Positions 1 through 6,372 of a stretch of 14,254 nucleotides of DNA are shown piece by piece. The position numbers and the translations under genes were made by a program. The stretch is from an uncultured Campylobacter sp. (GTDB lineage: Bacteria; Campylobacterota; Campylobacteria; Campylobacterales; Campylobacteraceae), in contig NZ_CALIBF010000108.1 of the NCBI RefSeq assembly GCF_938045465.1, positions 1 to 14,254 of the forward strand, written 5' to 3'. The first letter of the stretch is position 1. Every line of letters starts with the position of its first letter. The notes under the pieces are model-generated. The model searched no databases and was not told where the DNA came from. It was given only the letters and a program-made list of their open reading frames with translations.

Positions 1-315
1 CGAGCGCGAAATTTAAAATTTTAAAATTTTGAAACCTCGAGCAGTTTAAATTTTAAAATTTAGCGCTAGCCGGCGCAGACAAAGCTGCAAAATTTCAAAA
101 CTCGGCGCACGCTATTTATCTAAATTTTAAATCTCGTTTCGGTCTGTTTTTGATGACGATTTAAATTTATCGCCGTAAGCTTAGCCTACTCGCCGCCGCT
201 ACCCGCGATAAAATTTTATGCGCCGAGCCTAGCGCCTTTTAAAATGCTTCGTATCGATACTGCGCACCGTGTTTTCAGGTTATCCGATGCTAATTAAAAT
301 TTCGCGGCGCAATGT
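1..315. other. Non-coding left edge, AT-rich spacer
   Basis: I see no credible gene here. All three plus frames stop within about 32 bases of the edge, and the minus frames are broken by TAA codons in the AT-rich blocks. Two copies of the alternating AAATTTTAAAATTT type lie at 9-30 and 45-62, followed by mixed-composition sequence. A 10-base palindrome, GTATCGATAC, sits at 251-260. I find no convincing terminator for the minus-strand gene ending at 316; the short GCGC/GCGC pairing near 220-236 is too weak and lacks a T run. The stretch could be the 3' flank of the 316-951 gene plus a promoter region of a gene outside the window. Confidence 0.6.
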
Positions 316-951
316 TTATTGCAGTTGGCGCCATGCTTGATAAAATTTGCCCGCCATTATCGCAAGAAAAATGAGCGTCAAAGCTCCAAATATCGTAGCT
401 GTAAATTTATCATCCGTCGTAGCGTATTTGTCATATCTGAATTTCATCAGATACTCGCGCTGCGGCGGATCGACGCTCGCATTATAATCCAAAAATAAGA
501 CCTGATATGCCGTACCGCGACCCCGAAACGGAAACGGACGGCTTTGATACCAAGCTTTAACTCGCTTGCCTTCCAGCCATTCGTATGCGATTAGCGAGAT
601 AGAAGGCTTAATATTTACGCCTTGCCACTCGTCCGCTCCTGAGCGCTTAAAATTAGCTTCCGCAATTGCCGCATTGAGCAAAATTTTATTTTTATAAAAG
701 GAGGTTAAGTTATCCGTATCGCCATTTAAAAAGACTTTGATAAATTTGCGCTCATCCGTAAAAATCTGCATATATTCGCGCCCATCATCGCTTCTGACAT
801 CCATGATTATTCCATTTGCAATTTTCAGATCATCTAAGCTTTTCGGATTCAAGCTAAGAAGAAATCCGTACCACATCGCCACCAAATAAAATGCGATCAT
901 AAATAGATCGAACTTGCGATCTAAGTTATGCCAAATTTCGCCGAGCTTCAT
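316..951 (-). CDS. Hypothetical two-helix membrane protein
   Basis: This is an unrecognised 211-residue protein. It has a short cytoplasmic-looking N-terminus, a transmembrane helix at about residues 16-34, a mostly polar domain at 35-183, a second helix at about 186-203 and a short basic tail. The middle part has alternating hydrophobic and polar residues typical of beta strands (for example GIIMDVRSDDGREYMQIF). The plan of helix, beta-rich domain and helix resembles DUF3592-type proteins, but I see no signature that proves membership. The domain would lie on the periplasmic side if both ends are cytoplasmic. The ATG start has no clear ribosome binding site. The gene begins 52 bases after the lipoprotein gene on the same strand, so the two may be cotranscribed. 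Base composition matches the core genes around it. Confidence 0.75.
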   Translation of the reverse strand: MKLGEIWHNLDRKFDLFMIAFYLVAMWYGFLLSLNPKSLDDLKIANGIIMDVRSDDGREYMQIFTDERKFIKVFLNGDTDNLTSFYKNKILLNAAIAEANFKRSGADEWQGVNIKPSISLIAYEWLEGKRVKAWYQSRPFPFRGRGTAYQVLFLDYNASVDPPQREYLMKFRYDKYATTDDKFTATIFGALTLIFLAIMAGKFYQAWRQLQ

Positions 952-1003
952 CGATCATTACATTGTAAGTTTCGCTGCAAGATACGGAATTTTACGGCTT
1001 TTA

Positions 1004-1633
1004 TTATCGCGGGCTATGCTGCATCGCAAGCGCCTCCATCGCCCCGACGGGCAGAAATAGCACTACGCCCACGATTACCACCGGTATAGCCACGATGATG
1101 CCTAGCGTATCCAATAGGGCGTTGCCCTCGCAGCGTTCAGGTCTAACCTCGATGTTTGCCGGGATCGGAGAGCGCAGCCTATCGCTTGGCTTCATTATTT
1201 CGTTAAGATTTTTGATCTGTACGACGCGCGCATCGAAGTAGAAAATCGCTTCTATCTCGCCTTTTTTCTCATCGATTTCGATGCGGTTCGCTAGAGCCTT
1301 GATTTTGGCGACATCTGCTCCTGCGGCGGAATTTAAAAAAGCACTGAAGCTACCGCGCGCCTCGCCGTTTTTAGCATCGGTTACTTCGATCTGTACAAAC
1401 TCGCGCTTAAGCCCTTTGGCGTATCCGCCATCGTAAAATTCCGAGATATTCTTAAGCGACGAGCCGTTCGTTAGGACATAGCTGAGTTTCTCGCCTACGA
1501 TGTATTCCTTGCCATCGTTTATGAAAAATGCCGTGATCTTTTCGGGCGTTTCGTTCGCCCCAGGCACTACGTTTTGTTTGCACTGGCATCCCACAAGCAG
1601 GACAGCTAGTAAAACCGCGATAAATTTTTTCAT
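1004..1633 (-). CDS. Putative lipoprotein with C-terminal hydrophobic segment
   Basis: The protein has 209 residues. The N-terminus is a textbook lipoprotein signal: MKK, a hydrophobic stretch to residue 15 and the lipobox LVGC with the lipidated cysteine at C16. The next residue is Gln, which in the E. coli rule would not retain the protein in the inner membrane. Residues about 30-165 form a polar, probably beta-rich domain that I do not recognise. Unusually, residues about 171-200 form a long hydrophobic stretch (GIIVAIPVVIVGVVLFLP) that could span or dip into a membrane, so the protein may be anchored twice. Cysteines C18 and C168 could pair. The ATG start is supported by AAGGA six bases upstream. 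It lies between yqeY and the 316-951 gene on the same strand. Confidence 0.75.
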   Translation of the reverse strand: MKKFIAVLLAVLLVGCQCKQNVVPGANETPEKITAFFINDGKEYIVGEKLSYVLTNGSSLKNISEFYDGGYAKGLKREFVQIEVTDAKNGEARGSFSAFLNSAAGADVAKIKALANRIEIDEKKGEIEAIFYFDARVVQIKNLNEIMKPSDRLRSPIPANIEVRPERCEGNALLDTLGIIVAIPVVIVGVVLFLPVGAMEALAMQHSPR

Positions 1634-1690
1634 GATGATCCTTTAAAATTTTAAATTAGCGTATGAATTCCAAAGCCAAAGCTCTATCTC

Positions 1691-1720
1691 AAAAAATTTC
1701 AGCGGCGAAATTTTACGCCG
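1691..1720 (-). terminator. Possible weak terminator after yqeY
   Basis: On the minus strand CGGCG and CGCCG (plus positions 1703-1707 and 1716-1720) can form a 5-bp stem with an 8-base loop, followed after a short gap by six T residues (plus 1691-1696). The T run is several bases away from the stem, so it is weak. It fits the yqeY stop 47 bases upstream. Confidence 0.35.
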
Positions 1721-1766
1721 ATACGATTTAGCCGCAGCCGGACTTAAATTTAACTCCAAACGCAGG

Positions 1767-2210
1767 CTACTTCAGTGCCGCTTTAACCGCCTCGCTTAGG
1801 CGCTTGCCGTCCACGCTTGAGCCAAGCGCTTCCTTGGCAGCTTTCATCACGCGCCCCATATCCTTTGCGCCGCTCGCACCGAGCTCGGCGATTAGCGAGC
1901 CAACCGCAGCGGCAAGCTCGGCATCGCTTAGCTGCGCGGGCAGATAGGACGCGATGATCTCGATCTCACCCTGCTCTTTTTGCACCAGATCGTCGCGACC
2001 GCCCGCGCGATACTGCTCCACAGAGTCGTTTCGGCGCTTGATCTCGCTTTGAAGTATGCTAAAGACGCGCTCGTCGCTAAGGCTGATGCGCTCGTCCACC
2101 TCGACCTGCTTAAGCGCGGCGTTAAGCATCCGCAGGCTGTCTCTGCGGAAGTGATCGCCGCTCTTCATCGCCGTTTTAATGTCTTCTAAAATTTGCTCTC
2201 GCACACCCAT
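1767..2210 (-). CDS. yqeY: GatB/YqeY domain-containing protein
   Basis: This 147-residue protein matches the YqeY family along its full length. An N-terminal helical part has the family phrases SLRMLNAALKQVEVDER (about 25-41) and the IKRRNDSVEQY helix, and then come IASYLPAQLS (about 86-95) and DMGRVMKAAK (about 117-126) near the end. The fold resembles the tail domain of GatB, the subunit of the tRNA-dependent amidotransferase that holds tRNA, so a tRNA-linked role is often suggested, but the biochemical function of free YqeY proteins is not settled. The protein is predicted cytosolic with no membrane segment. The ATG start has GGAG seven bases upstream and a -10 box further up. Size and motifs are normal for the family. 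Confidence 0.93.
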   Translation of the reverse strand: MGVREQILEDIKTAMKSGDHFRRDSLRMLNAALKQVEVDERISLSDERVFSILQSEIKRRNDSVEQYRAGGRDDLVQKEQGEIEIIASYLPAQLSDAELAAAVGSLIAELGASGAKDMGRVMKAAKEALGSSVDGKRLSEAVKAALK

Positions 2211-2243
2211 TTTCTACTCCTTGAGATTGAAATTTCGGCGGTA

Positions 2244-2249
2244 ATTGTA
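2244..2249 (-). promoter_or_regulatory. Predicted -10 box of yqeY
   Basis: The minus strand reads TTTGCTACAATT, giving TACAAT about 34 bases before the yqeY ATG. Transcription would start near 2237 with a leader of roughly 27 bases containing the GGAG ribosome binding site. No clear -35 box is seen, as is usual for the vegetative sigma factor in Campylobacter. Confidence 0.5.
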
Positions 2250-2336
2250 GCAAATTTAAAATTTGGCTCGGGTAAATTTAAGAGGATAAAATTTTAAAAT
2301 TTTAAAGATTTAGCGCAATTTGCGGTTAAATTTAAA

Positions 2337-2438
2337 GCTCGCGCGGGCATCGTCTGCGGCAAAAGGCTCGCGCGGTTACCCTTTGCAGCAAAAAGCTCAC
2401 GCACAAAAGGCTCGCGCGAAGTGCGCTAAATTTAAAAA
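2337..2438. repeat. Degenerate tandem repeat, about 29-bp period
   Basis: GCTCGCGCG or a close variant begins at 2337, 2366, 2395 (GCTCACGCA) and 2410, and a related GCCTCGCAA begins at 2439. The spacings are 29, 29, 15 and 29 bases. By eye the first two units match at 22 of 29 positions and both end in GC-G/A-GCAAAA. The third unit is a shortened copy. The fourth keeps the head but ends in CTAAATTTAAAAA. This looks like a decayed minisatellite. There are no unique spacers between conserved repeats, so it is not a CRISPR array. It lies between the norZ terminator and the yqeY promoter. Confidence 0.6.
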
Positions 2439-2469
2439 GCCTCGCAAGAACATAAAATTCCTGCGAGGC
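2434..2469 (-). terminator. Intrinsic terminator of norZ
   Basis: GCCTCGCA (2439-2446) and TGCGAGGC (2462-2469) form a perfect 8-bp GC-rich stem. It can continue past one mismatch for three more pairs, leaving a 7-base loop. On the minus strand the stem is followed directly by five T residues (plus 2434-2438). It begins 30 bases after the norZ stop codon, which is a classical Rho-independent arrangement. Confidence 0.85.
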
Positions 2470-2472
2470 AAA

Positions 2473-2491
2473 GCGAGCAATAGAAGCTCGC
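2473..2491 (-). terminator. Second hairpin just after norZ stop
   Basis: GCGAGC (2473-2478) and GCTCGC (2486-2491) are perfect inverted copies around a 7-base loop, starting 8 bases after the norZ stop. On the minus strand only three T residues follow, so it is a weak terminator alone. It may protect the mRNA 3' end or act with the stronger hairpin just downstream. Confidence 0.5.
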
Positions 2492-2498
2492 GAAGGTT

Positions 2499-4736
2499 CT
2501 ATTTAGCGCGTGAGAATATCATTCGCACGATTTGAAGTAAGAAGCATACGCTTCCTACCAAAAAGATCGTATCACCGATGATACGCGCCCAACGGAGCCC
2601 GTAGAGGCTGTCTTTTTGCAAAAATTCCGCGCTTCTTGCGTACCACATACCAACGTCGATCGCCGCGAACGCCTGCAAAATTCCGACAGGTAGTAGCGAA
2701 ATCAGCACCATTAGAAGCAGACCCGCGTTAAGCGCCCAAAAGCCGATCTTCATAAGCGTATCGTCAAAGTTTTTGTCTTTGTAAATATACAGCGCCACGA
2801 GCCACACGAAGCCGAGCGCCAAAAAGCCGTATACGCCAAATAGCGCCGTATGAGCGTGCACCGCGGTGGTGTTTAAGCCCTGGATGTAAAATAGCGCAAG
2901 CGGCGGGTTGATCAAAAAGCCGAAAACGCCCGCGCCCAGCATATTCCAAAACGCCACGGCGATGAAGCAGTAAAGCGGCCATTTTAAACGCTTAGCCCAA
3001 TTCTGCGCGAATTGAAGCTTGTAGTAATGAAACGCTTCCGAACCCAAAAGCACCAAAGGCACGACCTCAAGCGCCGAGAAGCTCGCACCCACAGCCATTA
3101 TCGGCGTAGTGGTGCCCGCAAAATAGAGGTGGTGGAAGGTGCCAGGAATTCCGCCGATTAGGAAAATCGACGCGCTAGCAATCGAGGTGTAGGTGGCAAA
3201 TTTCTTGCTTACTAAGCCCAAGGACGCGAATACGAACGCCAAAGACGCCGTCGCGAAAACCTCGAAAAATCCCTCTACCCAAAGGTGCACGACCCACCAG
3301 CGCCAATACTCCATCACAGGGATAGGCGAGCGCTGTCCGTAAAATAGTCCCGCACCGTAAAAAAGCCCCACGGCGATGACCGAAGCGGTAAAAATCGCCA
3401 ATAAATTCTTATCGCCCTCGGCTCTAAAGCCCGCGATAAAGCCGCGAAGCACGAGTACCATCCAGATCACAAGGCCCACAAATAGTATCAGCTGCCAAAT
3501 TCTACCGAGATCTAAATACTCGTATCCTTGATGTCCGATCCAGAAACTGCTGCTTGGATCCATCTTGCCCGCAATCGCCATGTATTCGCCCGCGAAGCTG
3601 CCGACGACCAAGAAAAGAAGCGCGTAAAAAAGCACGTCCACGCCGAGCTTTTGAAATTTAGGATCCTTGCCGCCGTTGATGATCGGCGCTAGAAACAATC
3701 CTGCCGCCAAAAAGCCGGTAGCGATCCAGAAAATGGACGCCTGCACGTGCCAGGTGCGAGCTAGCGAGTAAGGGATATACTGCGAAATATCAAGCCCGAA
3801 AAAGGACTGACCCTCGATCGTATAGTGCGCAACAAAGCCGCCGATGAAGGCTTGAAATGCAAACAACGCAATCGCTACGAAAAGGTACTTGCCGAGCGCC
3901 TTTTGCGACGGCGTAAGCGCTAAAGCGGCGATCGGATCGGCGTTTAACTTCGCAGGAGCCTCGAAATCCTCGTCCTTTTTGCCGTAGAAATTTCCAAACC
4001 ACACTAAAAGACCGATGCCGGTAAGCAAAATAACGAGGCTTGCGATCGTCCAAACGACGTTTTCCGTGGTAGGGACATTGTCTATCAGCGGCTCGTGCGG
4101 CCAGTTATTGGTATAGGTCGCCTCTCCGCTCGGACGATCCGTAGAAACCGCCCACGCAGTCCAAAAGATGAAATCCACGAGCTCGGCGCGGTGTTGCTCG
4201 TTTGCGAGCGTGTTTTCCTTCATCGCGTAATCCTCGCGAAGCTTTTTAAAGCGCGGATCGTTTCCGAAAACGCCCATGTACTCGTCTTTTACGACCGCCA
4301 TGGCTTTCAAGCGATCATCGCTTAGCTTGACGGTGCCGTCTTTTACGGTGTTGGTGCGGTACTCGGCCTTGGTAAGCGCCTTGATCTGCGCCTTTTGCTC
4401 GTCATTTAAGGCGTCAAATTTCACACCGAAATGCTCCTGCGCCTTGATATCCATAAACGCGACTAGCTCCTTATGCAGCCAATCTGCGCTCCAATCGGGC
4501 GCCTGATACGCTCCGTGACCCCAGATAGAGCCCACCTGCATACCGCCGATGCTCTGCCAGGCCTCCTGTCCGCGGTAAATGCGCTCGGTACTGATTAGCT
4601 CGTTGCCGATAGCATCGGTAAATTTTACCACCGGCGGAGACTGCCTATACACCTCGCCGCCGTAAAAACCCAAGAAACTAAAGCCCACGATGAGCACCGC
4701 TATAAGCGCCATCCAGAGCTTTTTAAATTCTGCCAT
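2499..4736 (-). CDS. norZ: Quinol-dependent nitric oxide reductase (qNOR)
   Basis: This single-chain inner-membrane enzyme reduces two NO to N2O using electrons from quinol. With 745 residues it has the usual qNOR length. After helix 1 (about 7-24) comes a hydrophilic periplasmic domain (about 30-220), the NorC-like part lacking a CxxCH haem c site, and then a chain of about 13 hydrophobic helices. Visible metal-ligand candidates are H330 in RTWH (low-spin haem), H484 in VVHLWVEGFFEVF with E488/E492, the pair H535-H536 in FHHLYF (FeB site), and H627/H629 in HAHT (haem ligands). I chose ATG at 4736 because AAAGGAG ends five bases before it; a GTG six bases upstream lies on that binding site. 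The gene is apparently monocistronic, with its own promoter, a palindromic operator and tandem 3' hairpins. Its role is NO detoxification or anaerobic NO respiration. Confidence 0.95.
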   Translation of the reverse strand: MAEFKKLWMALIAVLIVGFSFLGFYGGEVYRQSPPVVKFTDAIGNELISTERIYRGQEAWQSIGGMQVGSIWGHGAYQAPDWSADWLHKELVAFMDIKAQEHFGVKFDALNDEQKAQIKALTKAEYRTNTVKDGTVKLSDDRLKAMAVVKDEYMGVFGNDPRFKKLREDYAMKENTLANEQHRAELVDFIFWTAWAVSTDRPSGEATYTNNWPHEPLIDNVPTTENVVWTIASLVILLTGIGLLVWFGNFYGKKDEDFEAPAKLNADPIAALALTPSQKALGKYLFVAIALFAFQAFIGGFVAHYTIEGQSFFGLDISQYIPYSLARTWHVQASIFWIATGFLAAGLFLAPIINGGKDPKFQKLGVDVLFYALLFLVVGSFAGEYMAIAGKMDPSSSFWIGHQGYEYLDLGRIWQLILFVGLVIWMVLVLRGFIAGFRAEGDKNLLAIFTASVIAVGLFYGAGLFYGQRSPIPVMEYWRWWVVHLWVEGFFEVFATASLAFVFASLGLVSKKFATYTSIASASIFLIGGIPGTFHHLYFAGTTTPIMAVGASFSALEVVPLVLLGSEAFHYYKLQFAQNWAKRLKWPLYCFIAVAFWNMLGAGVFGFLINPPLALFYIQGLNTTAVHAHTALFGVYGFLALGFVWLVALYIYKDKNFDDTLMKIGFWALNAGLLLMVLISLLPVGILQAFAAIDVGMWYARSAEFLQKDSLYGLRWARIIGDTIFLVGSVCFLLQIVRMIFSRAK

Positions 4737-4766
4737 TTTCACTCCTTTAACTGAAATTAGGAGAGA

Positions 4767-4772
4767 ATTTTA
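4767..4772 (-). promoter_or_regulatory. Predicted -10 box of norZ
   Basis: TAAAAT lies on the minus strand (AATAGGTAAAATTC), about 30 bases before the chosen ATG, with a predicted start of transcription near 4760. It places the palindrome at 4794-4809 at about -41, the position typical of an activator that touches RNA polymerase. An alternative TATACT at 4850-4855 lies upstream of a putative terminator and is less likely. Confidence 0.5.
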
Positions 4773-4793
4773 CCTATTTAAATTTCGATAAGC

Positions 4794-4809
4794 ATTGAGG
4801 CTCGTCAAT
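4794..4809. promoter_or_regulatory. FNR/CRP-like operator upstream of norZ
   Basis: The perfect inverted repeat ATTGA-GGCTCG-TCAAT fits the TTGA-N6-TCAA core recognised by FNR/CRP-family regulators, although the inner bases differ from the full FNR consensus TTGAT-N4-ATCAA. Its centre is about 65 bases before the norZ ATG and about 41 before the predicted transcription start. The C. jejuni NssR motif TTAAC-N4-GTTAA is not seen here. Which family member binds is unknown. Confidence 0.55.
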
Positions 4810-4828
4810 AAAAAGATAAAATTTATCT
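4810..4828 (-). terminator. AT-rich hairpin after the 4881-5531 gene
   Basis: AGATAAAATTTATCT (4814-4828) is a perfect odd palindrome. On the minus strand it is followed by TTTTATT. It lies between the stop at 4881 and the norZ promoter, so it probably ends the AT-rich gene pair. The weak stem makes the efficiency uncertain. It touches the FNR-like palindrome. Confidence 0.45.
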
Positions 4829-4880
4829 GCTTAAGCTGAAATTTATTAAAGTATACTGGAATAAGGTATTTTAGAAAATT

Positions 4881-5531
4881 TTATATAAAATTTATATCTA
4901 CAAATCTATCCCTGATCTCAATGTTATCAAGATTTAGATTTAGTTTGTCTTTTAAATACTTTTTCAAATTTACTCGTTCATACTCACTTAACATAGTTAG
5001 CGGAATGGCAAAATAATTACTATGAGTACTATCTAATAAAATTAGAACATTTAAATTTATGCTATCTATTCTTCTTAAAATTTTAAGTACACCGAAGCAA
5101 AGAAGATTTATCGGATGCAAAGCGTACGATAAAATTAGCAAGAGAAATTTTTTAAACCTAGTTATATTGGCATTGTATTTGCACGCGTCTTCAATCACGA
5201 GTCCAGAAAATTTATAAATAGCGATTTTATCAAAATTAGAAGTCTTTACACTTTTATGTACTGAATATACATCGTTATAATTTTTGCATAAAGAATTATA
5301 TTCTATTCTATCGGAATAGAAATTTAAAAATTTATGTTTATTAATAAATAAAATTCCCACCAAAAAAGTAACAGCTCCTAAAAATTGATATACCCAAGCA
5401 CTTCCTCTGCAGAAAAATAGAAATATAACTAAAAATACAGCTAATATTAAATAACATTCTGTACTGATTTTGGTCCAATAATCTTTGATCATAAAAAGAG
5501 GCATTTCAGATTTATAACTTTGAAATTCCAT
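4881..5531 (-). CDS. AT-rich hypothetical membrane protein
   Basis: I do not recognise this protein of 216 residues. From the chosen start, two hydrophobic helices form a hairpin at about 25-63 (YLILAVFLVIFLFF and a second stretch ending in VGILFI). They are followed by a mostly polar region that opens with FYSDRIEYNSLCKNY, a pattern seen in PH-like membrane proteins of the YcxB type, though I cannot confirm this. A further hydrophobic patch lies at about 128-147. The tail is rich in Asn, Lys and Ile. The frame opens with TTG at 5546, but ATG at 5531 has GGAG nine bases upstream, so I prefer it. Base composition is far more AT-rich than norZ: two 60-base rows I counted have 28-30% GC against 47-55% in norZ rows. 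It follows the 5573-6223 gene by 41 bases and is probably cotranscribed. Confidence 0.65.
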   Translation of the reverse strand: MEFQSYKSEMPLFMIKDYWTKISTECYLILAVFLVIFLFFCRGSAWVYQFLGAVTFLVGILFINKHKFLNFYSDRIEYNSLCKNYNDVYSVHKSVKTSNFDKIAIYKFSGLVIEDACKYNANITRFKKFLLLILSYALHPINLLCFGVLKILRRIDSINLNVLILLDSTHSNYFAIPLTMLSEYERVNLKKYLKDKLNLNLDNIEIRDRFVDINFI

Positions 5532-5572
5532 ACGATAATACTCCAAATTTTTAATTCAATACACCGCTCTTT

Positions 5573-6223
5573 TCATTGACTTTGCTCTGCATCTTTCACT
5601 CCTTTTAAATAGAAATATATTTTGTAAACAAATTCGAATGTAGACATTAATATTACGGAACCCGAAAGAGAAAAACCGGATTGAAAGAAAAAAATATATC
5701 CAAAAATTGAAAATCTACTTTGAAATTCCGGCATAAAATGGCTTGTTCTTATGCTTATACCGCTGCTTGCAAAATATCCGGTATAATAAACCTCAAACAT
5801 AAAAATACCAAGACCAAACATAAACGGAAGTAACAAAAACGGGAAATCGTTTTCCCGCTTCTTTTTTGCAACCAAGATAAAGTCATCATCATATCTGCAA
5901 AAGTAAATATAATAAACCAATGAATATAAGCTAGAAACCACAAAAATAATAATCCCGTATATCCACATAATACTAACGTAAAATTCCAAAAGTTGGGTGT
6001 ATGGGCTAATATTACCGATAATTTCGATATTTGGAAAATAGCTTTTCATAAAATTTACGAAATTTAAGCACGCAGGAGAAATATCTAAAATATTTTTAGG
6101 AATTATAAAGGCGCTAAGAGAATATAAAAAATATATAAAACATAATTTCGTAAAAAATTTACCGAATTTTATACGAGTATTTTCTATTCTTATCTTTTTG
6201 CTTTCGAATTCTAAATCCTGCAA
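5573..6223 (-). CDS. AT-rich hypothetical four-helix membrane protein
   Basis: I do not recognise this 216-residue protein. After a basic N-terminal stretch it has hydrophobic segments at about 27-43, 83-112, 126-150 and 172-206, so it is an integral membrane protein with four or five helices and little soluble mass. No catalytic or metal-binding motif stands out. The start is TTG with AGGGG six bases upstream; the next Met is near residue 59, inside the protein, so TTG is likely real. A TAAAAT box lies upstream at 6252-6257. Composition is AT-rich like its downstream partner and unlike the penicillin-binding-protein gene before it. The pair may be a transferred module, for example membrane immunity or stress proteins, but nothing in the sequence fixes a function. 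Confidence 0.65.
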   Translation of the reverse strand: MQDLEFESKKIRIENTRIKFGKFFTKLCFIYFLYSLSAFIIPKNILDISPACLNFVNFMKSYFPNIEIIGNISPYTQLLEFYVSIMWIYGIIIFVVSSLYSLVYYIYFCRYDDDFILVAKKKRENDFPFLLLPFMFGLGIFMFEVYYTGYFASSGISIRTSHFMPEFQSRFSIFGYIFFFQSGFSLSGSVILMSTFEFVYKIYFYLKGVKDAEQSQ

Positions 6224-6251
6224 TCTTAACCCCTAAATAAAATGATTACGC

Positions 6252-6257
6252 ATTTTA
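6252..6257 (-). promoter_or_regulatory. Predicted -10 box of the AT-rich pair
   Basis: TAAAAT on the minus strand (CGCTAAAATGCG) lies 29 bases before the TTG start, with transcription predicted from about 6245. The same CGCATTTTAGC block, read on the plus strand, also occurs before alaS, which supports use as a -10 element. Confidence 0.4.
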
Positions 6258-6273
6258 GCGCCTACAACTTTAA

Positions 6274-6306
6274 ACAAACTATAAAATTAGCATATTTATA
6301 GTTTGT
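6274..6306. repeat. Perfect 12-bp inverted repeat
   Basis: ACAAACTATAAA (6274-6285) and TTTATAGTTTGT (6295-6306) are exact reverse complements around the 9-base loop ATTAGCATA. No T run follows on either strand, which argues against a simple terminator. It lies 17 bases upstream of the predicted -10 box of the AT-rich pair, roughly where a -35 box or an operator would be, so it may bind a regulator. Confidence 0.55.
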
Positions 6307-6335
6307 GTAATAAACGCAATTCATGCAAGGCTTCC

Positions 6336-6372
6336 AAAAACGGATTAAATTTGGATTTGCATCCAAATTTAA
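6336..6372 (-). terminator. Terminator of the alaS-PBP1A operon
   Basis: TTAAATTTGGAT (6345-6356) and ATCCAAATTTAA (6361-6372) form a perfect 12-bp stem with the 4-base loop TTGC. On the minus strand TCCG and then five T residues follow (plus 6336-6340). The TAA stop codon of the penicillin-binding-protein gene (6369-6371) is inside the stem. Confidence 0.8.

Noticed and set aside
1..315. Gene tail or pseudogene at the left edge
   Set aside because: All frames are closed by stops in the AT-rich blocks, and no recognisable protein fragment could be read.
2337..2438. CRISPR array
   Set aside because: The repeats are adjacent and degenerate, with no unique spacers and uneven spacing (29, 29, 15), and no cas gene is present.
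2320..2535. Plus-strand open frame of 71 codons across the repeat array
   Set aside because: It starts with TTG without a ribosome binding site, runs through a degenerate repeat and the norZ terminators, and ends inside norZ antisense. Its basic composition only reflects the repeat.
4737..4742. GTG start of norZ two codons upstream
   Set aside because: This GTG lies on the AAAGGAG ribosome binding site that serves ATG 4736.
5532..5546. TTG start five codons upstream for the 4881-5531 gene
   Set aside because: No ribosome binding site precedes it, and the TTGGAG sequence there itself provides GGAG for ATG 5531.
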